Assembly: GCA_963749515.1 (NCBI GenBank)
Contig: CAVVMR010000013.1
Location: 1-64,000, forward strand
Length of the DNA stretch: 64,000 bases
From: Gaiellasilicea sp963749515
GTDB taxonomy: Bacteria > Actinomycetota > Thermoleophilia > Gaiellales > Gaiellaceae
Reading direction: 5' to 3'
Positions 23,555-30,636 of this stretch are shown here, piece after piece; positions within the stretch are counted from its first letter, which is position 1; the number at the start of each line of letters is the position of its first letter. Below the pieces are notes generated by a model, which made no database searches, had not been told where the DNA came from, and saw nothing but the letters and a program-made list of their open reading frames with translations. The position numbers were made by a program, and so were the translations under genes.

Positions 23555-24558
23555 AGCGCCTCGACACCTGGGTTGCGCTGGCGGCCCCGATGCTGCTCAT
23601 TGTCGTCGTGGGAGTCGGGGCGTCGCTCGTCTCGCGCGCGAACGAGATCCACTTCCTGAACGCGCTCGCGGCGGTCGCGATCGTCGTCGCGATCTACGTC
23701 TTCGTCGGCAGCACGGGCGTCCTCTCGTTCGGGCAGATCAGCTTCGTCGCGCTCGGCGCCTTCGCGGCAGGTGTGATGACCGTTCCACTCGAGTCGAAGG
23801 TCGGTGTGCTGCCCGACCTCTACCCGCTGCTGCGCGACCACACGATCGGCAGTACCGCGTCCCTGCTGCTCGCGGCCGCGGTCGGAGGTGTCTTCGCCTT
23901 CGTCGTCGGCCTGCCGCTGATGCGGCTCTCGGGTCTCGCAGCCGGGATCGCGACCTTCGCCGTGCTGGAGATCACGCACAACCTTCTGCGCGAGTGGACG
24001 AAGATCGGCCCCGGAGCGACGACGCTTTCGCTCGTCCCGGAGACGACCGGCGCCTTCCAGGCCACGCTCGGCGCCCTGCTGGTCGTCCTGGCCGCCTTCG
24101 CGTACCAGCGGAGCCCGCTCGGCCGCAAGGCGCGCGCCACACGTGAGGATCCCGCAGCCGCGCAGGCGGTGGGGATCAGCGTCCACCGGCAGCGCCTGTG
24201 GGCCTTCACGCTCTCCGGCGCGCTTTGCGGCTTCGCCGGCGGCCTCCTCGTACACATGCTCGGCTCGATCACGACCGAGCAGGTCTATCTCGAGCTGACG
24301 TTTCTGACGCTGGCGATGCTCGTCGTCGGCGGCGTCACGAGCCTCTGGGGGGCCGTGGTCGGCGCGCTCGCGGTCAGCGGTCTCGACTCGCTTCTGGGCA
24401 ACGCCGAGGACGGGATCAGCGTCGGGCTCACGGTCGACCTGCCGGAAGGATCCCGGCTCGTGATACTCGGGGGTCTGATGGCGCTGATGCTGATCCTGCG
24501 CCCGTCCGGGATCACCGGCGGTCGCGAGCTGCGGCTGCCGCGTCGGAGGACCGCATGA
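23551..24558 (+). CDS. ABC transporter permease (LivM-like)
   Basis: A 335-residue membrane subunit with about nine hydrophobic helices. The family signature is VGSTGVLSFGQISFVALGAFAAG (begins near residue 50); the coupling loop is RSPLGRKARATREDPAAAQAVGI split around residue 195-215. It forms the channel with the LivH-like protein. The ATG at 23551 overlaps the preceding stop; its own stop overlaps the second ketopantoate-reductase-like gene, linking transport to metabolism in a single transcript. Confidence 0.9.
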   Translation: MKRLDTWVALAAPMLLIVVVGVGASLVSRANEIHFLNALAAVAIVVAIYVFVGSTGVLSFGQISFVALGAFAAGVMTVPLESKVGVLPDLYPLLRDHTIGSTASLLLAAAVGGVFAFVVGLPLMRLSGLAAGIATFAVLEITHNLLREWTKIGPGATTLSLVPETTGAFQATLGALLVVLAAFAYQRSPLGRKARATREDPAAAQAVGISVHRQRLWAFTLSGALCGFAGGLLVHMLGSITTEQVYLELTFLTLAMLVVGGVTSLWGAVVGALAVSGLDSLLGNAEDGISVGLTVDLPEGSRLVILGGLMALMLILRPSGITGGRELRLPRRRTA

Positions 24559-25481
24559 AAGTGTGCATCGTCGGCTGCGGGGCCGTGGGATCGCTGTTCG
24601 CGGCGAACCTCGCGTCGCTCGAGGACATCGAGGTCTGGGCGTACGACCTTGCCCAGGCGCACGTGGACGCGATCAACGAGCGCGGCCTGCGCCTGACGGG
24701 CGCCGGGGAGGTGCAGGCCACGGGCATCCGGGCCACGAGCGATGCCTCAGCGCTGCCACCGTGCGACTTCGGGATTGTCGCGACGAAGGCGATGCACACC
24801 GAGGCCGCGATCGCCGCCACCGCCCACGCCTTCGCCGACGGAGCGGTCGCCTCCGTCCAGAACGGGGTCGGCAACGAGGAGGCGCTCGCGCCGCACGCCG
24901 CGAGGGTGATCCGCGGGACGACGTTCCCCGCGGGAAAGATCCTCGAGCCCGGCGTCGTCCAGTGGGACGTGAAGGGCGACACGACGTTCGGCCCGTTCGA
25001 GCCGAGCCCGGCCACGACTGCGGAGATCGAACAGCTCGCAGCTGCCTGCACGCGCGGTGGCATGCCGGCAGTCGCCGTGGCGGACGCGCGTGGCGCGCAG
25101 TGGCGCAAGGTGATCTTCAACGCCTCGACGAATCCCGTCGGCGCGCTGACCGGGCTCACGCACGGACGCATCTGCGAGCGGCCCGAGCTCCGTCGCTTCG
25201 TCAGCGGGCTCGTGGACGAAGGGAAGGCCGTCGCCGCGGCGCAGGGGATCGAGCTCGATTCCGACCCCGAGGCGCTGATCGACCACGCGGCGAAGCCCGA
25301 GGTCGCCTACGACCACAAGGCGAGCATGCTGCAGGACATCGAGGCACGCCGGCCGACCGAGGTCGACTACCTGAACGGCGGCATCGTCCGCTTCGGGCGC
25401 GAGAACGGCGTCCCGACCCCACTCAACGAGGCCATCGTGGCCCTGATCAAAGGAATGGAGGCCTCTTGGACTCAGAGTTGA
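24555..25481 (+). CDS. Ketopantoate-reductase-like dehydrogenase 2
   Basis: A 308-residue paralogue of the protein at 19025-19945. Rossmann motif VCIVGCGAVGSLFA at residues 3-16, catalytic lysine in QWRKVIFNASTNPVGALTG, and a C-terminal MLQDIEARRPTEVDYLNGG helix shared with the paralogue. It reduces or oxidises a 2-keto/2-hydroxy acid with NADP(H); the two copies may act on related intermediates. The start is ATGA coupled to the permease gene and the end overlaps the second M24 gene. Confidence 0.86.
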   Translation: MKVCIVGCGAVGSLFAANLASLEDIEVWAYDLAQAHVDAINERGLRLTGAGEVQATGIRATSDASALPPCDFGIVATKAMHTEAAIAATAHAFADGAVASVQNGVGNEEALAPHAARVIRGTTFPAGKILEPGVVQWDVKGDTTFGPFEPSPATTAEIEQLAAACTRGGMPAVAVADARGAQWRKVIFNASTNPVGALTGLTHGRICERPELRRFVSGLVDEGKAVAAAQGIELDSDPEALIDHAAKPEVAYDHKASMLQDIEARRPTEVDYLNGGIVRFGRENGVPTPLNEAIVALIKGMEASWTQS

Positions 25482-26551
25482 CTCGCCGGTACGCCAATGT
25501 CCGCGCCGCAATGGCCGAGCACGACCTCGACGCGCTGATCGTCTGCGGGAGCGAGTACAGCGGTTTCGAGGGGTCGGTCACGTACCTCTCCGGCTTCCAG
25601 ATCGTGCATCGGTACGCGTACGTCGTCGTGCCCGCCGACGGGGAGCCGCAGATCGTGTTTCCGACCGAGGCCCGCTACGTGGGCGAGCACGGTACTGCGC
25701 AGCTCGAGCAGGTCTTCCACGACCGGCCGGGTGAGCACATCGCGGCGACGGCGCGCGACCGCGGCTGGGGCCGGATCGGCGTCTACGGGCTCGACTACAT
25801 CATGACCGTGCGCGACTTCCGGGCGCTCGAGGGGCTGGATCTCGTGCCGTTCGACGCCGAGTTCGACTTGGCGCGCGCCGTGAAGAGCGAGGCCGAGCTC
25901 GAATCGGTCCGCGACAGCGTGCGGATCAACGAGGACGGCTTCGAGGCCTTCCACGCCGCCTACGAGCCGGGGAAGACGGCCGCGGAGGCTATGGCGGCAG
26001 CGGAGAAGCTCTTCATCGAGCGCGGCTGCGGACGCCTGACGATGAACATGGTGCTCACCGGCCCGGAGTTCGGGATCGCCCGCAAGGAGACGACGCTGGG
26101 TGAGTTCGTGCTCCCGTCGCTCGAGGTCGCCGGCCCGGGTATGCACTGGGTCGAGGTCTCACGCGCGATTGGCACGACGCCGCCGGATGTCGAGCCGATG
26201 GTCGAGGCCTACGAGGAGTACCACTCGGCAGCCCGTACGGCGATGCGTGACGGCGCCACCGCCCATGAGGTCCATCGGGCGGTCTCGAAGGGCTTCACGG
26301 ACCGCGGCTACCACCTCGGCCACGTCACCGGCCACTCGATCGGGATGACGATGATCGAGCACCCAAGGGTGGGAGAGGGGCTCGAGACCGTTCTCCGTTC
26401 CGGGATGGTGCTCTCGATGCACCCGCACGCGATCGCGTCGGATGGGAAGGCGTGTCTCTACATGCAGGACACGTGGCTCGTCGGACCCGACGGCGGCGAG
26501 TCGCTCTCGCGGCTGCCGATGCAGGTGTATCCCGCCAGTGCCGGAGGCTAG
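25466..26551 (+). CDS. M24-family (creatinase-like) hydrolase 2, metal ligands lost
   Basis: A 361-residue pita-bread-fold protein. The two metal aspartates and the glutamate pair of metallopeptidases are not recognisable (the corresponding segments read HWVEVSRAIG, SMHPHAIAS and YMQDTW), while the histidine of TGHSIGM remains. That pattern is like creatinase, which cleaves a C-N bond without metal. It is therefore better called a creatinase-like hydrolase than a peptidase. The TTG at 25466 follows a well-placed GGAG; TTG at 25478, overlapping the previous TGA, and ATG at 25511 are alternatives. It shares a CTAG with the convergent small gene. Confidence 0.83.
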   Translation: MDSELTRRYANVRAAMAEHDLDALIVCGSEYSGFEGSVTYLSGFQIVHRYAYVVVPADGEPQIVFPTEARYVGEHGTAQLEQVFHDRPGEHIAATARDRGWGRIGVYGLDYIMTVRDFRALEGLDLVPFDAEFDLARAVKSEAELESVRDSVRINEDGFEAFHAAYEPGKTAAEAMAAAEKLFIERGCGRLTMNMVLTGPEFGIARKETTLGEFVLPSLEVAGPGMHWVEVSRAIGTTPPDVEPMVEAYEEYHSAARTAMRDGATAHEVHRAVSKGFTDRGYHLGHVTGHSIGMTMIEHPRVGEGLETVLRSGMVLSMHPHAIASDGKACLYMQDTWLVGPDGGESLSRLPMQVYPASAGG

Positions 26552-26718
26552 GGCCGGTCGCAGCTGCAGATCGCCTGGCCGAGCTCCTGCCGCTCGAAGA
26601 GCAGGCCGCAGCGGGCACAATCGGGCGGAATCACGCGCGCTCGCATCAACAGCGTCTTCAGCAGAACGAGCCAGAGAACCGCGTACCCGATCATGAGCTC
26701 CATGGTCATACTTGGCAT
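26548..26718 (-). CDS. Small membrane protein with a zinc-ribbon-like tail
   Basis: Encodes 56 residues: a single hydrophobic helix (MIGYAVLWLVLLKTLL) followed by CARCGLLFERQELGQAICSC, whose CxxC and CxC could bind zinc. The start could be ATG 26718, 26709 or 26703; the first is given because it still leaves a gap to the divergent adenine deaminase gene. Its stop shares CTAG with the M24 gene stop. The protein is not recognised; the combination of helix and four cysteines argues that it is real. Confidence 0.55.
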   Translation of the reverse strand: MPSMTMELMIGYAVLWLVLLKTLLMRARVIPPDCARCGLLFERQELGQAICSCDRP

Positions 26719-26741
26719 ATCGACGCGGGTCGCGAAAACTG

Positions 26742-28475
26742 ATGCCCAGGACGGGTGATCTCGCCCGCCGCCTGGCAGTGGCACGAGGGGACGAGCCGGC
26801 CGATCTCGTCGTCCGCGGCGGTCGGGTGCTCTCCGTCTTCACACGGGAGTGGCTCGACGTGGACGTCGCGATCTGCGACGGCGTGATCGCCGGGCTCGGC
26901 ACGTACGACGGTACGGAGACACTCGACGCCGGCGGCGCGTACGTCGTGCCCGGTTTCATCGACGCGCACCTGCACCTCGAGACGTCGAAGCTGCTTCCCT
27001 CCGAGTTCGCGCGCCTCGTGCTTCCACTCGGGACGACGGCGGTTGTCGCCGATCCGCACGAGATCGCCAACGTGCTCGGTACCGACGGCGTCCACTGGCT
27101 CGTCGACGTCTGCGAGGACCTGCCGCTGGACATCTTCTTCACCGCATCCTCATGCGTACCGGCGTCCGGCTTCGAGTCGCCGCGCCGACCGTTCACGCCG
27201 GGAGACCTCGAAAGCCTGTTGCGCCGCAAGCGGGTGATCGGCCTGGCCGAGATGATGAACTTTCCGGGCGTGATCTCCGGCGCACCGAGTGAGCTCGCCA
27301 AGCTCGCGGTCGAAGGCGCCGACCGCGTCGACGGGCATGCGCCGGGTGTGCTCGGACACGCTCTCCAGGCCTACGCCTCGGCCGGGATCGGCTCCGACCA
27401 CGAGGCGTTCACCGCCGAGGAAGGCCGGGAGCGGCTGCGGGCCGGGATGTGGCTCCTGATCAGAGAAGCCTCAGCCGCTCGGAACCTTCGCGCACTCGTG
27501 CCTCTCGTCGCCGAGTTCGGCCCGTCGCGGATGGCGTTCTGCACCGACGACCGCGAGCCGGAGCACATCGCCGAGGACGGTCACATCAACGCGATGGTGC
27601 GGGATGCGGTCGCATACGGCGTCGCAGCGGAGGACGCGCTGGTCATGGCTTCGCATCACCCGGCTCTCTGGCACGGGCTCGACGATCTCGGGGCGATCGC
27701 GCCCGCCTATCAGGCCGATCTGCTGCTCCTGCCCGACCTGGAGCGCTTCGTACCCGAAATCGTGCTCAAGCGCGGCCAGGCAATCCAGGCGATCGCGCCG
27801 ACGGAGGTGCCGGAGTGGGTGACGCAGAGCGTGCGGATCCAGCCGGTCGCCGCCGAGGACTTTCAGGTGGCGTGGGAGGGAGGCTGGGCCCGCGTGATCG
27901 GCCTCATCCCCGGCCAGATCGTCACGGAGGCGCTCGTCGAGGAGTTGCGGGCCGAGGATGGGCTTGCGGTTGCGGATCCTTCGAACGACCTCGCCAAGAT
28001 CGCGGTGATCGAGCGCCACCTCGGCACGGGCCGGATCGGGCTCGGATTCGTCCGTGGGTTCGGGCTTCGGCGTGGGGCATTCGCCTCGACCTTCTCGCAC
28101 GACGCCCACAACCTGGTCGTGGTCGGCGTGGCCGACGACGACATGACGCACGCCGTTGCCCGGCTCGTGGAGCTCGGTGGAGGCCTCGTCGTCGTGGACG
28201 ACGGCTCGGTGACGGCGGAGCTGCCGCTTCCGGTTGCCGGGCTCGTCTCCGACCTTCCGCTCGAGCGTGTGATCGAGGCCAGTGAGGCCACGGTCGCCGC
28301 CGTGCACGCGCTCGGCTCGGAGGTCGCCTCACCATTCCAGTCGCTCGCGTTTCTCGCGCTCTCGGTGATCCCGAGCCTCAAGATCACCGACCACGGTCTC
28401 GTCGACGTCGACCGCTTCGAGCTCGTCCCGCTCTCCGCCGCCGAGACCGGCGCGGTCTCGACTAGCGGACGGTGA
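26742..28475 (+). CDS. ade: Adenine deaminase
   Basis: A 577-residue amidohydrolase-superfamily enzyme of the bacterial adenine deaminase (Ade) type, converting adenine to hypoxanthine and ammonia with a dinuclear metal centre. GFIDAHLHLETS near residue 70 holds the first metal histidines; DGHAPGVLGHALQAYASAGIGSDHEA and the C-terminal FSHDAHNLVVVG segments are diagnostic for Ade. Length is close to the family norm of about 570-590. The ATG at 26742 is chosen over 26712. It may belong functionally to the neighbouring nitrogen-compound catabolic genes, though it has its own promoter region. The 3' end overlaps the convergent copper-protein gene by 14 bp. Confidence 0.9.
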   Translation: MPRTGDLARRLAVARGDEPADLVVRGGRVLSVFTREWLDVDVAICDGVIAGLGTYDGTETLDAGGAYVVPGFIDAHLHLETSKLLPSEFARLVLPLGTTAVVADPHEIANVLGTDGVHWLVDVCEDLPLDIFFTASSCVPASGFESPRRPFTPGDLESLLRRKRVIGLAEMMNFPGVISGAPSELAKLAVEGADRVDGHAPGVLGHALQAYASAGIGSDHEAFTAEEGRERLRAGMWLLIREASAARNLRALVPLVAEFGPSRMAFCTDDREPEHIAEDGHINAMVRDAVAYGVAAEDALVMASHHPALWHGLDDLGAIAPAYQADLLLLPDLERFVPEIVLKRGQAIQAIAPTEVPEWVTQSVRIQPVAAEDFQVAWEGGWARVIGLIPGQIVTEALVEELRAEDGLAVADPSNDLAKIAVIERHLGTGRIGLGFVRGFGLRRGAFASTFSHDAHNLVVVGVADDDMTHAVARLVELGGGLVVVDDGSVTAELPLPVAGLVSDLPLERVIEASEATVAAVHALGSEVASPFQSLAFLALSVIPSLKITDHGLVDVDRFELVPLSAAETGAVSTSGR

Positions 28476-29721
28476 TCTGCTGCACCATCTTCGCCGGGTG
28501 CAGTGAGCAGAAGAGACGGTAGGTGCCCGTCTTCGTGAAGCGGTGTGTGAAGACCCCACGCTGCGTCCACGGCGCCGAGAAGCCCTCAGGTCCGCCGATG
28601 ACGGTCACGTCGTGCTGGAACGCGCCCAGGAACCGCCACGTGAAGGTGGTGCCGCGCTCGAGCACCACCCTCTCCGAGCCGTAGCGAAAGTCGCCGACGA
28701 ACGTCGACTTCGCCATCGTGACCGGCCCTCGCGGCTCGCGCGGCAGAGGCATCGAGAAGGGTGGCGGCGCCGAGGGCCTGCCTAGATCGATCTCGAGCGC
28801 TGGTGTCGGATGGCAGTCCTCGACCGCTCCGGGAGCGAGGAAGAGCAGCATGATCCCCATCGCCCGCGTGTGCGGCGCCTGGTTGTCGTAGACGGCGGCG
28901 AGCCGGAGCGTCTGGCCCCTCGCGACCGGGATCCCGGCCGTCGAGCGGAAGGAGGACATCTTCGTGGGGCCTGGTTCGTGCAGCAGCGGCTTGGGTTTCG
29001 GCCCGCCCCAGGTCGGGCGGGACTCGAACGGCTTCGAACTGCACGACGCGTTGCGTAACTCGAGCCGCAGGCCACCGCCGTGCAGATGGCCGCCGCCCGC
29101 GACGAGCCGGCCGCTCTCCGGCATCGTGAAGTCCGCGGTCTTCGTGAAGGTCGAGAAGCGCTTGCCGCCGCCGGGGACGTCGAAGACCGGATCCGGGCCG
29201 CTGCAGTTGCGGATGTCGAGCCAGATCGGCTTCACCGGCGTCAGGGCCTCCCCGGTGATGTACCGAACCGTGTACCGGATGTAGCCGTTCAGGCGCTGCG
29301 GCTTGTGGTTCATCAGCATGTACAGAAGTCCCCAACGGTCGGTCGCCCTGTTCGCGTAGCCGAAGCCGCGGGGGAGGGAGAGCGCGAGCCGTTCCTCACC
29401 CTCGGCGAAGAAGCGCTGGGCGGCCCGACCGCCGCAGGTGTAGTCCGGGACGCCGAGCTTCACGAAGACGATGTGATGCAGCATCACCCTGTCTCGGCCC
29501 TGAACCTTGCCCTTCGCGTCGACGACCTCGGCCTCCATGCCCACGACGTAGCCGTCGACGCTCGGCGACTCGGCCAGCAGCGGCTGCTGGGCAACCCCGT
29601 AGGCCGGGACGGAGATCGGCGCGGTGGTGAACGTCAGCGTGCGCTCCTCGGCGTGCGCGAGTGCGGGCACAGCCAGCGTGACGGCGACCGAGGCGAGCAG
29701 CAGACGCGCAATTCGGCCCAC
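28462..29721 (-). CDS. Secreted copper protein: PHM-like region plus cupredoxin
   Basis: A 419-residue exported protein. After a signal peptide (about 1-22, LLLASVAVTLAVPALAHA) comes a region with a His-His pair (VMLHHIVF), a histidine in LMNHKPQ, and an HxH in GGHLHGGG, which recalls the type II copper, ascorbate-dependent monooxygenase (PHM/DBM) fold. The C-terminal about 100 residues form a plastocyanin-like domain with ligands in FQHDV and FCSLHPAKM (Cys, His, Met). It may oxidise a substrate or carry electrons outside the cell. The GTG at 29721 lies 6 nt behind TACAGT, a leaderless pattern. Confidence 0.8.
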   Translation of the reverse strand: MGRIARLLLASVAVTLAVPALAHAEERTLTFTTAPISVPAYGVAQQPLLAESPSVDGYVVGMEAEVVDAKGKVQGRDRVMLHHIVFVKLGVPDYTCGGRAAQRFFAEGEERLALSLPRGFGYANRATDRWGLLYMLMNHKPQRLNGYIRYTVRYITGEALTPVKPIWLDIRNCSGPDPVFDVPGGGKRFSTFTKTADFTMPESGRLVAGGGHLHGGGLRLELRNASCSSKPFESRPTWGGPKPKPLLHEPGPTKMSSFRSTAGIPVARGQTLRLAAVYDNQAPHTRAMGIMLLFLAPGAVEDCHPTPALEIDLGRPSAPPPFSMPLPREPRGPVTMAKSTFVGDFRYGSERVVLERGTTFTWRFLGAFQHDVTVIGGPEGFSAPWTQRGVFTHRFTKTGTYRLFCSLHPAKMVQQITVR

Positions 29722-29727
29722 GCGGCC

Positions 29728-29757
29728 ACTGTAGCCCAGCTTTCCCGAGGGTACACT
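29728..29757. promoter_or_regulatory. Divergent leaderless -10 elements
   Basis: TACAGT on the minus strand (29728-29733) is 6 nt from the GTG at 29721, and TACACT on the plus strand (29752-29757) is 7 nt from the GTG at 29765. No convincing -35 boxes are seen. The 43-bp gap thus appears to hold two back-to-back promoters. Confidence 0.5.
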
Positions 29758-29764
29758 TGGAGTT

Positions 29765-30007
29765 GTGAGCTGGCCCTGGATCGTGCTGCTCGCCCTTGGC
29801 GTCATCATCGTGATCGGCGCCGAGTGGCAGCGCATGGGCCGCGTCACGGCGAAGCTCGCCGGCGGTGAGGCGCGCAGGGCGCGCGATCGCAAGAAGCGGA
29901 AGGCGAGCCTGAAGCTCATCCGCTCCGAAGAGGAGGAGTTCGCCGAGAGCGTGCAGCGCGACCTCGCCGATCTCCCGACGATCGAGGAGAAAGACCGGCG
30001 CAGCTGA
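29765..30007 (+). CDS. Small single-span membrane protein
   Basis: An 80-residue protein with one N-terminal membrane helix (WIVLLALGVIIVIGAEW, about residues 5-21) followed by a basic and then acidic helical cytoplasmic tail (KKRKASLKLIRSEEEEF). It has no recognised domain. The GTG at 29765 is supported by TACACT 7 nt upstream. It stands alone between the divergent copper-protein gene and the convergent CHRD gene. Confidence 0.7.
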   Translation: MSWPWIVLLALGVIIVIGAEWQRMGRVTAKLAGGEARRARDRKKRKASLKLIRSEEEEFAESVQRDLADLPTIEEKDRRS

Positions 30008-30010
30008 CCC

Positions 30011-30574
30011 CTACGGGTAGGGGTACGGATCGTCTGTCGTCGTCCCAGTCGTCGTCTGCTGTGTCGTCGTCGGCGTCGGCGGCAACACAGGCGGCTTCTT
30101 GGTCTTGGTGATCTGGCCGCGGATCTCGCCGGCGGCGTTTCGCGCCGTGTGGACGTTCACGTACGTGGTCCCGGCGAGGAGCGCGTTGAGCGTCTTCGCA
30201 TCCACAGTCGCGGAGCCGCGGGCGCCCGTACGACACGGGCCGCACAGCGCAACTCGCACAGCTCCGGCCCGGCCGCGCGCGCCGACGTGGATGTGGGAAG
30301 CGGTCGCCTTGCCCGTCAGGCTCACGAAGGTCAGCCGCCAGGAGAGCTTTCCACCGGCGCCGCTTCGCACGACTGTCGCAGTGAACGTTCCCTTCGCGGC
30401 GGCTCGAACGCCCTTCGGCTTCGGAATCTCCTGCGCAGCCGCCAGCTGGGCGGTCAGGCCAGTCGTCGTCGCGCGCGCTGCATCCTGCCCGGCTCCGCTC
30501 AGACCCGTCCAGATGCCCGCCACGAACACCACCGGCAGCAGTGCTGCGCTTGCAACGACCACTCGCTTGTTCAC
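30011..30574 (-). CDS. Secreted CHRD-domain protein
   Basis: A 187-residue exported protein: signal peptide or anchor at about residues 4-24, then one CHRD domain (about 38-160) with the hallmark SHIHVGARGRAG and TYVNVHTARNAAGEIRGQI segments, and a Thr/Pro-rich C-terminal tail (PTPTTTQQTTTGTTTDD) that is probably disordered or wall-spanning. CHRD proteins are extracellular and of unknown reaction. The GTG start follows GGGAGG. It lies 62 bp downstream of the protease gene on the same strand and may share its transcript. Confidence 0.82.
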   Translation of the reverse strand: MNKRVVVASAALLPVVFVAGIWTGLSGAGQDAARATTTGLTAQLAAAQEIPKPKGVRAAAKGTFTATVVRSGAGGKLSWRLTFVSLTGKATASHIHVGARGRAGAVRVALCGPCRTGARGSATVDAKTLNALLAGTTYVNVHTARNAAGEIRGQITKTKKPPVLPPTPTTTQQTTTGTTTDDPYPYP

Positions 30575-30636
30575 TCCCGTGCCTCCCTGTCTCGACTCAT
30601 GGAGCACTTCGGCGCCGCGGCCGCTGCGGTTTGGAC

